Positions 1 through 8,330 of a stretch of 52,569 bases of DNA are shown here, in pieces (positions within the stretch are counted from its first letter, which is position 1; the number at the start of each line of letters is the position of its first letter). This DNA is from a virus: positions 1 through 52,569 of the IMG/VR virus record IMGVR_UViG_3300007513_000054. One strand, given 5' to 3'. The notes beneath the pieces were generated by a model. It was not told where the DNA came from and did no database searches. It worked only from the letters and a program-made list of their open reading frames with translations. The position numbers and the translations under genes were made by a program.

Positions 1-23
1 ATAACAACTATCTATAATGATAT

Positions 24-51
24 GAACTCTGTACGTATACGGAGTTCTTTT
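24..51 (+). terminator. Rho-independent terminator
   Basis: A 10-bp stem (GAACTCTGTA / TACGGAGTTC, one G-T pair) closes a CGTA tetraloop and is followed by TTTT. It probably ends the transcription unit entering from the left, so the first gene here begins a new unit. Confidence 0.75.
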
Positions 52-63
52 GTGATATAAATA

Positions 64-447
64 ATGATGAATATTGAAGAAATAAATGATGATAATTTTA
101 TATTTTATGCGGCTAGTAACTACTTAAATCCAAAGTCAATTACAATTGATGAGTTTTATGAAGATTTAAACCATATAAAGTATATTAAGAGATTAATTAA
201 TAGGTATCTTAATCATAATGAATTAAAAATTAATTTGATAATAAATCATCTAATTTTATTGTATAACGTTTTTGATTCTGGAGCAATGACGAAAATGTTA
301 TTTTTTAAATTAGATGATTTACATTATCCTATTCTAAAACCGTTTTTAATTCAATTGAATTATTTACCCAAAAATGTAGGAAATATTGATACTGATATGA
401 TTCCTTTAAACCAGATAGTATGTTCAGCATTAAGGGTTTTACAATGA
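64..447 (+). CDS. conserved T4-like phage protein (DUF7207-like)
   Basis: A 127-residue acidic helical protein. The central pattern (YIKRLINRYL, then INHLILLYNVF, then MLFFKLDD, then LKPFLIQLNYLP) is one I recall from an uncharacterised family widespread in T4-like marine phages; its function is unknown. Two ATG codons (64 and 67) are possible starts. A TATAAATA sequence ends at base 63, directly before the start, so a late transcript from it would have almost no leader; that match may be chance. The stop overlaps the next start by four bases (ATGA), implying coupled translation. Confidence 0.75.
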   Translation: MMNIEEINDDNFIFYAASNYLNPKSITIDEFYEDLNHIKYIKRLINRYLNHNELKINLIINHLILLYNVFDSGAMTKMLFFKLDDLHYPILKPFLIQLNYLPKNVGNIDTDMIPLNQIVCSALRVLQ

Positions 448-737
448 AAACATTTAAAGAGCAGGCAATGACAACGGGCGGAGTTCCGACTACTCAATCA
501 CCTGAAATAAATTATGCTATGAAGAAGAAAAAGACTTTTGCAGGTGGCAGAGTCTTTGATGTGAAATCTTCCACTTTAATGAAGGCTCGTTACGGGCATA
601 GAAAGTGGGAGAATTATGAAAAGCTTCTTAGTAATGAAGAATGTTTGGACGATGTTAGATCATTTTGTAAGACTGATAGATCTACTCCTGTAATTTTAAA
701 GGATGAGTTTGGTGTCATGGTGTATTTAAGGCGGTAA
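444..737 (+). CDS. hypothetical phage protein with MKTFKE start
   Basis: A 97-residue basic protein of unknown function. The ATG at 444 overlaps the previous stop, which favours it over an in-frame ATG at 420. The first residues, MKTFKEQAM, resemble the T4 capsid-targeting sequence MKTYQEFIAEA carried by internal head proteins, but there is no clear L/I-x-E cleavage site, so packaging is only a possibility. The C-terminal part (TPVILKDEFGVMVYLR) looks like a small beta structure. Confidence 0.7.
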   Translation: MKTFKEQAMTTGGVPTTQSPEINYAMKKKKTFAGGRVFDVKSSTLMKARYGHRKWENYEKLLSNEECLDDVRSFCKTDRSTPVILKDEFGVMVYLRR

Positions 738-741
738 TAGT

Positions 742-981
742 ATGACAGATTTGACAGATAGAGTTATCGTCTTAGAAACTAAGGTAGAGAGTATCGTGGA
801 AAGTCAAAAAAATATTGACGATAAATTAAATATAATAATGGAAAATCATTTACATCATCTAGAATTAGATGTTCAATCGATTAAAACTGCTATACAAATG
901 TATTCTAAAATTATGATTTCTTTACTCGCAGTTCCTGGTGTGATTTTCACGATAATACAAATAATTAAAGCAATTAATTAG
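742..981 (+). CDS. coiled-coil plus C-terminal membrane segment (XhlA/holin-accessory-like)
   Basis: A 79-residue protein. Residues 1-50 form an amphipathic coiled coil (TDRVIVLETKVESIVESQKN). Residues 56-76 are a hydrophobic segment (ISLLAVPGVIFTIIQII). This coiled coil plus tail-anchor layout is that of the XhlA/hemolysin family that assists holins, so a membrane role is likely; an actual role in lysis is inference only. It lies between small structural-type genes and the primase promoter. Confidence 0.65.
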   Translation: MTDLTDRVIVLETKVESIVESQKNIDDKLNIIMENHLHHLELDVQSIKTAIQMYSKIMISLLAVPGVIFTIIQIIKAIN

Positions 982-983
982 GG

Positions 984-1013
984 TTGACAAAGAGGGCTAT
1001 ATTATGTTATAAT
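984..1013 (+). promoter_or_regulatory. sigma-70-type promoter (TTGACA-N18-TATAAT)
   Basis: TTGACA at 984-989 and TATAAT at 1008-1013, in the context TATGTTATAATAT shared with five other promoters in the window. The expected transcript start (about 1020) coincides with the primase ATG, so that message may be leaderless. Confidence 0.8.
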
Positions 1014-1019
1014 ATAGTC

Positions 1020-2012
1020 ATGATACAAATAGATTTACAATATTTAAGTTTAATTTCCCATCAATTAGAAAAATTTAAATCTCAGGGTGATAGTGTATTT
1101 AATTTCCGCTGTCCTATTTGTGGAGATTCTACTAAGAGCAAAAAGAAAGCCAGAGGTTATATTTTTCCTCACAAAACTAATTTATTCTATAAATGTCATA
1201 ATTGTGGATATTCATCTCCATTTGCAGAGTTGTTAAAGCGTATTGATTCTGAAATGTTTAAGCGATATGCTATGGAGAAATTTTATAATAAACAGGCGAA
1301 AAGAAAAGAAGAAGTTGTTTACAATTATGAAGCTCCAATCTTCAAGAAAGGACTTGATTTTAAAAATGCTATCAGTATAAGTGAATTAGATAATGATCAT
1401 GAAGCAAAATCTTATTTGAATAATAGGAGGTTACCTTATGATTATTTTTACTTTGCAGAAAATTTTTCAGAATTTACCAAGGAAGTCAAGAATAAAATTA
1501 GCAATTTTAGTGATTCTAGAATTATTATTCCTTTTCTTTCTTCTGATGGTGAATTAATGGGGTATCAGGGAAGAGCATTGTCTTCTTTTGGTCAAAGATA
1601 TGTAACAGAAAAATTACATCCTAATGCTCCAAAAATATTTGGATTGGACAGAGTTAATATTAAAGAAACAATTTATATTACCGAAGGTCCTTTTGATAGT
1701 TTGTTTGTTCCAAATGGAATCGCAATGGCTGGTAGTGATAGTAATAGATGGATTAGAAAATTTCCTAAAGAACGAGTTGTTATGGTATTAGATAATGAAC
1801 CAAGAAATATTTCAATAATTAAAAAATACGAAAAATTTATTCATGAAGAATATAAAATTTTTATATGGCCTGAATATATTACTGAAAAGGACTTGAATGA
1901 TCTGGCTTTGTTGGATTCGTTTGACCATACAAAGATTCTTGAGACAATAAATAATAATACTTTTTATGGGATTGGAGCTACTGTAAAACTTTCACAATGG
2001 CGAAAATGCTAA
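1020..2012 (+). CDS. 61: DNA primase, T4 gp61-like
   Basis: A 330-residue DnaG-type primase that makes RNA primers for lagging-strand synthesis with the replicative helicase. The N-terminus has a zinc-binding motif (CPICGDS...CHNCGYSS). The second half carries a TOPRIM core: YITEGPFDSLFV supplies the conserved glutamate and VVMVLDNEP the acidic metal-binding residues. An upstream in-frame TTG lies inside the -35 box, so ATG 1020 is the sensible start, even though it sits at the predicted transcript start with no Shine-Dalgarno leader. Confidence 0.85.
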   Translation: MIQIDLQYLSLISHQLEKFKSQGDSVFNFRCPICGDSTKSKKKARGYIFPHKTNLFYKCHNCGYSSPFAELLKRIDSEMFKRYAMEKFYNKQAKRKEEVVYNYEAPIFKKGLDFKNAISISELDNDHEAKSYLNNRRLPYDYFYFAENFSEFTKEVKNKISNFSDSRIIIPFLSSDGELMGYQGRALSSFGQRYVTEKLHPNAPKIFGLDRVNIKETIYITEGPFDSLFVPNGIAMAGSDSNRWIRKFPKERVVMVLDNEPRNISIIKKYEKFIHEEYKIFIWPEYITEKDLNDLALLDSFDHTKILETINNNTFYGIGATVKLSQWRKC

Positions 2013-2022
2013 GGGGGTTATT

Positions 2023-2802
2023 TTGTATTATCGTTTTTTATTGTTTATTCTCGCATTTTTATTAACATCTTTCACTTATTCCGTAGATTATTATAATACT
2101 GATGGATTATTGCATTTTTGGAATTTTAATCATAAACAAAGTTTTGAAGCTGATGTAAAATTAAATGTGGAAGGATATGCTCAGGGAAAAACATATTGGG
2201 TTAATCCTGAGTTTTCTTTCACTAATCCTGAATCTGGTGTTATTCATATTCATGGAGATAAATCTCCATCTTCTCTTTTTTTAGTACAAGGTTATAAATT
2301 ATATCGTGAACTGGAAGATTGGACAATAGATTTTGAATTTGCAGTAGGAACTCACAACATCAATGAAGAAAATCATGACCATGGTTCTTTGGTTGATGGA
2401 ACTGTAATGCAATGGGGTGATGTTAAAATAGATTTTTTTCGTGATCGTGAATTACCAAGATCAAGAGGAGTGATAGTTGTTGATTTTAGAGGTAGAAAAA
2501 AGTTTATACAGAATGTGTTAGGTTATGATTATTATTATATGGCAATCAGATCAGAAGATGAGGGAATATCTGTTTGGTTGAATTCTTATTGTACTAATCT
2601 TATTAAAAGACCACGACGATCTATAGCTGGTAAACAACTTACTTTTGGTGGTAGTGGATTTGCTGGAAGAATTGATGATATTAAAATATATAATAGAAGA
2701 TTAAAGCCATGGGAAATTACTCAAAATTATTGGGGTACTGAATATGCAATTGATTTTAAATCTAAGCGTATAACAACATGGTCTAACGAAAAAATAAAGT
2801 AA
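2023..2802 (+). CDS. secreted LamG/concanavalin-like domain protein
   Basis: A 259-residue protein starting at TTG, preceded by AAGGGGG. Residues 1-20 form a signal peptide (FLLFILAFLLTSFTYS). The rest has the layout of a LamG/concanavalin-type beta-sandwich: GLLHFWNF near the start, WTIDFEFAV in the middle and the typical end FAGRIDDIKIYNRRLKPWEI. Such domains bind carbohydrate. With an export signal it could act in the host envelope or periplasm, or be displayed on the virion; which one is unknown. Confidence 0.75.
   Translation: MYYRFLLFILAFLLTSFTYSVDYYNTDGLLHFWNFNHKQSFEADVKLNVEGYAQGKTYWVNPEFSFTNPESGVIHIHGDKSPSSLFLVQGYKLYRELEDWTIDFEFAVGTHNINEENHDHGSLVDGTVMQWGDVKIDFFRDRELPRSRGVIVVDFRGRKKFIQNVLGYDYYYMAIRSEDEGISVWLNSYCTNLIKRPRRSIAGKQLTFGGSGFAGRIDDIKIYNRRLKPWEITQNYWGTEYAIDFKSKRITTWSNEKIK
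2252..2269 (+). repeat. intragenic inverted repeat
   Basis: ATGGAGAT-AA-ATCTCCAT, perfect 8-bp arms, followed by a pyrimidine tract rich in T. It resembles a terminator but lies inside the LamG gene. Confidence 0.4.
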
Positions 2803-2812
2803 GGAGAAAAAT

Positions 2813-3223
2813 ATGAGTGAAAATCTAGAATTTATGCAGGGATTTGATGATCTTAATTTTGATTATGGGTTTACTGCTGTTAGTGCTGATGAAGTTGATA
2901 AACAAGAACAGCAAGGACAAAAAATCGAGGAGGTTTCGCAAAATTCTATAGCTATTGATAATAAAATAAATCAACTAATAGAAACTGTTAGTCAGGTATT
3001 AAATTTACAACAACAAAAAACACATGATGAAATCCAGAATAAGATGGTGGAATTAGATGGACAATTGACGGAAAAAATGGGATCTGTTGAAAAGTTAATA
3101 TTACCCTTATTGGTTAATTTATATAAAACTGCTGATGAACCATACATTCATTGGCCAAATAGAAAACCGATTGTCAAAGAACAAATTGACAAGTTATTAG
3201 CTATTACAAGACCTGGAGGGTAA
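2813..3223 (+). CDS. conserved T4-like phage protein, coiled coil
   Basis: A 136-residue acidic protein with a good ribosome site (AAGGAG). The N-terminal 35 residues are acidic and disordered (FDDLNFDYGF), the middle (residues 40-100) is coiled-coil, and the end YIHWPNRKPIVKEQIDKLL is a signature I recall from uncharacterised proteins of T4-like marine phages. Function unknown. It lies directly before the ribonucleotide reductase. Confidence 0.7.
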   Translation: MSENLEFMQGFDDLNFDYGFTAVSADEVDKQEQQGQKIEEVSQNSIAIDNKINQLIETVSQVLNLQQQKTHDEIQNKMVELDGQLTEKMGSVEKLILPLLVNLYKTADEPYIHWPNRKPIVKEQIDKLLAITRPGG

Positions 3224-3226
3224 CTA

Positions 3227-5212
3227 ATGCTGGCTGAGAATTTGAAAGTGATGAGTGATATCACTCATCATATGAAATATGCGAGATATATACCTGAAAA
3301 GCAGAGGCGTGAAACATATCAAGAAACAGTTTCACGTAATATGAATATGCACATTGATAATTATCCTCAATTAAGATTTGAAATTATCAATAAATTTAAA
3401 TTTGTATTTGATAAAAAAGTTCTTCCATCTATGAGATCTATGCAATTTTCAGGAGATGCTATTGATCTTAATCCTGCCAGAATGTTTAATTGTTCTTATC
3501 TTCCTGTTTCAGAGATAGATGCATTTTGGGAAACTATGTTTTTATTGTTGTGTGGTTGTGGTGTAGGCTTTTCAGTACAACAACATCATATTGATAAGCT
3601 TCCAGAGATTCGCAAACCAACAAAATCTAGACGCTATTTAATTGGAGATTCGATAGAGGGATGGGCTGATTCTATTAAAGTATTGATGAAAGCTTATTTT
3701 GCAGATCGTTCACTTCCTTTATTTGATTATAGAGGAATTCGTGCAAAGGGTGAGAGATTAATTACTTCAGGTGGCAAAGCTCCTGGTCCAGAGCCACTTA
3801 AAGTTTGTTTAGATAAATTACAAGGAATACTTGATAGAAAGGAAAATGGATCTAAATTAACCACATTGGAAGCTCATGATATTCAATGTATTATTGCTGA
3901 TGCTGTTCTTGCAGGAGGTATTCGACGATCTGCTTTAATATCTTTATTTAATATTGATGATGAAGAAATGCTAAACTGTAAATCTACACAAGAAGCTAAG
4001 TTAGATGTTGTACATTCTAAAGCTGATGATGGATATGATGTTTCTTTGGTCACTAATAATGGAAATGATCATAGAGTTTGGTTGAATACTGTTGATTATG
4101 ATAAATTATGTCAAGAACAAAAGATAGAATGGTATCATTTATATCCAGAGAGGGCTAGATCTAATAATTCTATGACTGTTGCTCGTAGTTTGATAGATTA
4201 TAAAACATTTAAGGAAAAATGGGAGGTATTAAAAAATTCTGGTTCTGGCGAACCGGGATTTTATTTTACGAATGATAAAGAATATGGTGTTAATCCTTGT
4301 TGTGAAATAGCACTTAAACCGTATCAGTTTTGTAATTTGACTTCTATTAACGTTTCTGATGTAGAAACTCAAGAAGATTTAAACCAACGAGCAAAAGCAG
4401 CCGCTTTTGTTGGAACTTTACAAGCATCATATACAGATTTTCATTATTTAAGATCTGAATGGAAACGAATTACCGAAAAGGAAGCTTTGCTAGGTGTTAG
4501 TTTAACTGGACTATCATCTATAAATCATCATGATTTTAATTGGCAAGAGGCTGCAGAAGGAGCTGTTGAAGAAAATAAAAGAGTTGCTGAACTTTTAAAT
4601 ATTAATCCTGCTCGTAGAGTTACATGTATTAAACCTGAAGGAACAGGTAGTTTAGTGTTGGGAACATCTTCTGGTATACATTCATGGCATAATATGTATT
4701 ATAAACGAAGAATTCGTGTGGGTAAGAATGAAGCTATTTATTCTTATTTGCAAAATACTCTACCTGAATTAGTTGAAGATGAAATTTATGGTAGAAATGC
4801 TGTGATTACTATTCCTATTAAAGCTCCTGATCAAGCTATTACTAGAGAAGAAGATGTTGTAGATTTTATGGAAAGAATTAAATTTTTTTCTGAAAATTGG
4901 GTTAATCCTGGTCATAATAGAGGAACTAATACACACAATGTGTCTGCAACCGTTTCTGTTAAACCCGATGAATGGGGTAAAGTCGCTTCTTGGTTATGGA
5001 AAAATCAAGATTCGTTTAATGGTCTTTCATTTTTGCCTTATGATAATGGCACATATGTGCAGGCTCCTTTTGAAGATTGCACAGAAAGCGAATATAAGGA
5101 ATTAACTAAATATATACGAGAGGTTGATTTGACAAAAATTATAGAAGAAGTTGATGAAACCAATCTTCAATCTGAATTAGCATGTTCTGGAGGATCATGT
5201 GAGGTTATATAA
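3227..5212 (+). CDS. nrdJ: adenosylcobalamin-dependent (class II) ribonucleotide reductase
   Basis: A 661-residue monomeric class II enzyme (RTPR type) that reduces ribonucleotides to deoxyribonucleotides using vitamin B12. Visible features are FNCSYL with the N-terminal active-site cysteine (C89), the finger-loop cysteine/glutamate motif NPCCEIAL near residue 356, KPEGTGS near residue 467, and the C-terminal CSGGSC redox pair (C653 and C658). It needs no NrdB subunit and works without oxygen, but depends on host cobalamin. CobS- and CobT-like genes occur 30 kb downstream, although in T4-like phages these are core genes and may not act in cobalamin synthesis. A 22-bp palindrome lies just inside the start. 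Confidence 0.92.
   Translation: MLAENLKVMSDITHHMKYARYIPEKQRRETYQETVSRNMNMHIDNYPQLRFEIINKFKFVFDKKVLPSMRSMQFSGDAIDLNPARMFNCSYLPVSEIDAFWETMFLLLCGCGVGFSVQQHHIDKLPEIRKPTKSRRYLIGDSIEGWADSIKVLMKAYFADRSLPLFDYRGIRAKGERLITSGGKAPGPEPLKVCLDKLQGILDRKENGSKLTTLEAHDIQCIIADAVLAGGIRRSALISLFNIDDEEMLNCKSTQEAKLDVVHSKADDGYDVSLVTNNGNDHRVWLNTVDYDKLCQEQKIEWYHLYPERARSNNSMTVARSLIDYKTFKEKWEVLKNSGSGEPGFYFTNDKEYGVNPCCEIALKPYQFCNLTSINVSDVETQEDLNQRAKAAAFVGTLQASYTDFHYLRSEWKRITEKEALLGVSLTGLSSINHHDFNWQEAAEGAVEENKRVAELLNINPARRVTCIKPEGTGSLVLGTSSGIHSWHNMYYKRRIRVGKNEAIYSYLQNTLPELVEDEIYGRNAVITIPIKAPDQAITREEDVVDFMERIKFFSENWVNPGHNRGTNTHNVSATVSVKPDEWGKVASWLWKNQDSFNGLSFLPYDNGTYVQAPFEDCTESEYKELTKYIREVDLTKIIEEVDETNLQSELACSGGSCEVI
3249..3270. 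repeat. 22-bp perfect palindrome in the nrdJ start
   Basis: TGATGAGTGAT-ATCACTCATCA, 11-bp arms with no loop, within codons 8-15 of nrdJ. Its position suggests an operator or a hairpin affecting translation, but no function is proven. Confidence 0.6.
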
Positions 5213-5214
5213 TT

Positions 5215-5421
5215 ATGTTGGATTTATTGCAGGAATATTATAAGAATAACGTTTATGTTAATTTCGTTTTAAAATCTGGTAATAGGACCATTGATGGTTG
5301 TATTACTAGAATAACATGGGATGATATGGATGATGTCATTCATATTATTCACCCTTTAACCAAAGAACAATCATTTTTTCCTCTTAAAATGGTTGAAAGT
5401 GTTTCTATTTTAAAATCATAG
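5215..5421 (+). CDS. small beta-barrel protein, LSm/Sm-like
   Basis: A 68-residue protein directly after nrdJ. The pattern VYVNFVLKSGNRTIDGCITRI, then an acidic turn (WDDMDDV) and strands IHIIHP and MVESVSIL, fits a five-stranded small barrel as in Sm/LSm or SH3-like folds. That fold is a guess from the strand pattern. RNA binding is possible but unproven. Confidence 0.65.
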   Translation: MLDLLQEYYKNNVYVNFVLKSGNRTIDGCITRITWDDMDDVIHIIHPLTKEQSFFPLKMVESVSILKS

Positions 5422-5431
5422 GAGAAATATT

Positions 5432-5827
5432 ATGCCAGTATATTACGACGATAATGAAGCGATTTTTGATTATTTGGATGAGATTGTAAATAAAGCAGAT
5501 TCTTTTTGTATAGATTCTTATCTATATTCATCTTATATTTGGGAGAATGATCTTAATGTAGATGAATTTATAACCCATGAACAAAAAGCAGCATATGAAG
5601 AAGTTTTATATGATTTAGGTAAACGTTTCTCACATTTAAGTGATGAAGATGCTGAACTGTATTTGCTGGAATATATTCAAACAGATGAAGAAGAAGAAGA
5701 AAATTTGACGGCCGAGGACTGGAAAGATGAATTGCGTTCACTATTGGAAGCTGTTCAAACTTCAATTAATGCAGATGATACACCTGATATTTCTGTGATA
5801 TTAGGGGGTAGTACCACTTCAAATTAA
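5432..5827 (+). CDS. acidic hypothetical protein
   Basis: A 131-residue strongly acidic helical protein with a good ribosome site (AGGAG). No known domain is recognised. The acidic stretch TDEEEEEN (residues 89-96) and mostly helical content would suit a DNA-mimic or adaptor role, but there is no direct evidence. A 12-base gap follows. Confidence 0.65.
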   Translation: MPVYYDDNEAIFDYLDEIVNKADSFCIDSYLYSSYIWENDLNVDEFITHEQKAAYEEVLYDLGKRFSHLSDEDAELYLLEYIQTDEEEEENLTAEDWKDELRSLLEAVQTSINADDTPDISVILGGSTTSN

Positions 5828-5839
5828 ATTTGTGCTATT

Positions 5840-6016
5840 ATGAATAATGAATGTGATGAAAATAGTATTGATGATGAATTGATGGAGTTATATTCTGAGG
5901 TCTTTCGAGAAGTTTTGAAAGACCTCAAAATATCTCGACTTTCGGGTGTTCCTATTCATATGTTGAGATATGATCCTATTGAAGAAACTAGTGGAGAAAA
6001 GGATGAAGAAGAATAA
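5840..6016 (+). CDS. small acidic hypothetical protein
   Basis: A 58-residue protein (MNNECDENSI... to GEKDEEE) filling the space between two longer genes. Its 3' end overlaps the start of the next gene by 14 bases in another frame. No ribosome site of note is seen and no family is recognised. It contains a perfect 11-bp-arm hairpin in the middle of the coding region, which may itself be the conserved element. Confidence 0.5.
   Translation: MNNECDENSIDDELMELYSEVFREVLKDLKISRLSGVPIHMLRYDPIEETSGEKDEEE
5896..5927 (+). repeat. intragenic hairpin, 11-bp perfect arms
   Basis: TGAGGTCTTTC, a 10-base loop, GAAAGACCTCA, then AAA. It is much stronger than expected by chance in this AT-rich DNA and may be an RNA processing or attenuation site. 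Confidence 0.55.
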
Positions 6017-6365
6017 TGAAGAAGTATTGACTGATTATGATAAAAATCTCCACAAAAAAATAGATGATACTCATCGTTCTGATTGGCATAAATATGCAGG
6101 AATTACTAGTACAATTAGCTTATTACTTCCTATTATGAGTGAGTTTGAAGGAGTTATAGCTGATAATTTTATTATGAGTATAGGAGGTGCTGGTGCGGTA
6201 TCAGTATTTGCAATATTAATGAAAGTTGGTAGAGTGGCTTCTATGATGCCTATTATTGAAAAAGAACACCATGAACATCTTAAAGAAGAAGTTGAAAATC
6301 ATAAAGATAGAATAGGAAAGGAAAGACAAAGGAGAATTGATTCTGATTATCTTCATGATTTTTAA
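6003..6365 (+). CDS. small membrane protein
   Basis: A 120-residue protein. ATG 6003, preceded by GTGGAG, is preferred over an in-frame start at 5970. A charged N-terminus is followed by two hydrophobic segments (about residues 33-48 and 58-77, rich in small residues: GGAGAVSVFAIL) and a highly charged, probably coiled C-terminus (EKEHHEHLKEEVENHKDR). The layout fits a hairpin membrane protein with both ends on the same side. Function unknown. Confidence 0.65.
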   Translation: MKKNNEEVLTDYDKNLHKKIDDTHRSDWHKYAGITSTISLLLPIMSEFEGVIADNFIMSIGGAGAVSVFAILMKVGRVASMMPIIEKEHHEHLKEEVENHKDRIGKERQRRIDSDYLHDF

Positions 6366-6376
6366 GGGAGATTCTC

Positions 6377-7060
6377 ATGGCAAAAAGAAAGCGTATGGAT
6401 TTGACTTTAAAGACTATAAATCCTTTAACATCATTACAGGGAGAAGCATTTCGTAGTTTTCAATCTGGAAAAAATTTATTATTGCATGGTGTAGCAGGAA
6501 CAGGAAAAACTTTTGTTGCATTATATTTGGCTTTAGATTTATTCTTTGAAAATTTATATCGTCCTGCTTTTAATAAAATACATATTTTAAGATCTATTGT
6601 TCCTACTAGAAGTATGGGATTTTTACCTGGTTCCTTAGAAGAAAAAATAGAAGTCTATGAATCTCCTTATAAATCTATTTTTTCTGAATTGTTTAGTAGT
6701 GCAGATGCCTATAACATGGCATGGCAAAAGGAAATTATTGAATTTACTACAACGTCCTATCTTAGAGGTGAAACGTTTAATGATTGTATACTTGTAGTTG
6801 ATGAATGTCAAAATATGAATATGCATGAATTAGATTCAATTATTACTAGACTTGGAGAAAATTCTAGAATTATATTTGCGGGTGATTTTAGACAAAGTGA
6901 TTTCAAATCCAATTGGGAGAAAAATGGAATATTGGATTTTAAATTTATTTTGTCTGCTATGGAATTATTTGATGTGATAGAATTTGGTATAGATGATATA
7001 GTTCGTAGTGCTTTGGTTAAAGATTATATAATTGCTAAATATGAGTTAGGATACGTATAA
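6377..7060 (+). CDS. phoH: PhoH-family ATPase
   Basis: A 227-residue PhoH-like P-loop protein. Walker A is GVAGTGKT (residues 38-45) and Walker B is ILVVDECQN near residue 140; RIIFAGDFRQSD is the sensor segment of this helicase-like fold. phoH is very common in marine T4-like phages. Its biochemical role is still unclear, and RNA helicase or RNA metabolism functions have been proposed. It has a good ribosome site (AAGGGAG). Confidence 0.92.
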   Translation: MAKRKRMDLTLKTINPLTSLQGEAFRSFQSGKNLLLHGVAGTGKTFVALYLALDLFFENLYRPAFNKIHILRSIVPTRSMGFLPGSLEEKIEVYESPYKSIFSELFSSADAYNMAWQKEIIEFTTTSYLRGETFNDCILVVDECQNMNMHELDSIITRLGENSRIIFAGDFRQSDFKSNWEKNGILDFKFILSAMELFDVIEFGIDDIVRSALVKDYIIAKYELGYV

Positions 7061-7061
7061 T

Positions 7062-7069
7062 TATAAATA
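7062..7069 (+). promoter_or_regulatory. candidate T4-type late promoter
   Basis: TATAAATA, the T4 late promoter core, 20 bases before the next ATG. The octamer alone is expected several times by chance in 52 kb of this composition, so the support is its position and the presence of a gp33-like co-activator gene in the window. Confidence 0.5.
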
Positions 7070-7088
7070 CAACATATGGAGTTTTTTT

Positions 7089-7808
7089 ATGTTAAGTTTT
7101 AGGGAATACGTTGCTGCTGTTGGATCTTCTGTTAGAACGGTTGCTTCTAGAAAATTTAAAGAAACATATGACCAAGTTTTAGCTGAATCTAAAATAGTAA
7201 TGTTAGATAAAACTGGAAAATATGTTTTAAATCGTTGGCATGCACCTCGTATTAATATTATAACAGAAGGTGATGTCCAGGGTGAATGGATAAGCGATCA
7301 ACCCCCTTTAGATTCTACTACATGGATCGGGTTTAGACCAGCTATTAAAGAGAATGTTCCTAATGGTGAAATAGCAGTTAGATTTGGCACAGGTATTCCC
7401 TTAGACTACAATAAAAATAAGTATATTATTTCTGATGAATATAGATTAACTCATGCTAAAGAATTGAGATCCCATTTAGTAGAAGGTGTTATTCTTCCTG
7501 CAAAAAAAATGTTACAAGAAGCAGGACAGGAATTATCAGATGCTAGATCATTAATAGTTCCTGATGATGAAAATACTTTAAAGTATGGTCAGCATTTTAA
7601 ATTTTTGCATTTTGAATTTATGTATAATTTTTATGAAGAAGAAGGAACCTATGAACGAATTCCTTATACAGGAAAAGATTTGACTATAGTTAAAAAGAAA
7701 AGAAAGAAATCCTTTTCTGATCTTAAATCATCTATTTTAAATGTAAGAAGGGATATGAAAGAATTACAACAATTATTAACACATATAGAAAAGAAAGAAG
7801 TTATTTAG
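7089..7808 (+). CDS. hypothetical protein with capsid-targeting-like N-terminus
   Basis: A 239-residue protein beginning MLSFREYVAAV, a variant of the 'M-x-F-x-E-F/Y' start seen in T4 internal head proteins. It is preceded by GGAG and by a TATAAATA late promoter. The body contains SDQPPLDSTTWIGFRP and a C-terminal charged coiled coil (residues 195-236). It is not clearly homologous to the paralog family that follows. A virion or head-associated protein is plausible; its function is unknown. Confidence 0.7.
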   Translation: MLSFREYVAAVGSSVRTVASRKFKETYDQVLAESKIVMLDKTGKYVLNRWHAPRINIITEGDVQGEWISDQPPLDSTTWIGFRPAIKENVPNGEIAVRFGTGIPLDYNKNKYIISDEYRLTHAKELRSHLVEGVILPAKKMLQEAGQELSDARSLIVPDDENTLKYGQHFKFLHFEFMYNFYEEEGTYERIPYTGKDLTIVKKKRKKSFSDLKSSILNVRRDMKELQQLLTHIEKKEVI

Positions 7809-7820
7809 AGAAGGATTATA

Positions 7821-7997
7821 ATGAATAGATTAAAACAGCTTATAATGGAATTGGACGCTTACATTAAAAATACACGTACATTACATCCTGCTCAAAAAAC
7901 CAGAAGATTATCTAAAAAGAACAAGAATTTTAAGGTAGTTAAAGAAATTGATCCGGTAAAGGTTGTACAACAATATGCTAAGAATAAGGGAAAATAG
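7821..7997 (+). CDS. small basic hypothetical protein
   Basis: A 58-residue basic protein (MNRLKQLIMELDAYI... to QYAKNKGK) with a good ribosome site (AGAAGGATTATAATG). It sits immediately before the Fe-S carrier gene with no gap. Lysine and arginine are concentrated in residues 25-41, which suggests nucleic-acid or membrane-surface binding. No family is recognised. Confidence 0.6.
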   Translation: MNRLKQLIMELDAYIKNTRTLHPAQKTRRLSKKNKNFKVVKEIDPVKVVQQYAKNKGK

Positions 7998-8330
7998 ATG
8001 TTAAGTATATCTGACACAGCAATAGAAAAATGTAAGTCGTTGATGTTAGAAAGTGATTTGAAATTAGGTGGATTGAGAGTAAAGGTTGAAGGCGGAGGTT
8101 GTTCTGGTTTTCAGTATAATCTTTCTTTTGATGTTTGGGATAATGATGATATGGTATTTTGGGCAAAATATGAAAATGATAAGTTTCCAGTTATAGTTGA
8201 TAAGAGAACATTTTTATATGTTGCTGGTTCACAAATTAATTATTTTGATGGATTAATGGCAGGTGGTTTTTCTGTGGATAATCCAAAAGCTAATAGTACA
8301 TGTGGATGTGGGGAGAGCTTTAGTCTATAA
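7998..8330 (+). CDS. A-type iron-sulfur carrier (IscA/ErpA-like)
   Basis: A 110-residue HesB/IscA-family protein. The three cluster-binding cysteines are present: EGGGCSGF (C35) and STCGCGESF (C102 and C104), with the usual core LRVKVEGGGCSGFQY and a length typical of the family. Such proteins deliver 4Fe-4S or 2Fe-2S clusters to target enzymes. A phage copy may support Fe-S proteins during infection. It starts on the base after the preceding stop, and its stop overlaps the following ATG. Confidence 0.9.
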   Translation: MLSISDTAIEKCKSLMLESDLKLGGLRVKVEGGGCSGFQYNLSFDVWDNDDMVFWAKYENDKFPVIVDKRTFLYVAGSQINYFDGLMAGGFSVDNPKANSTCGCGESFSL

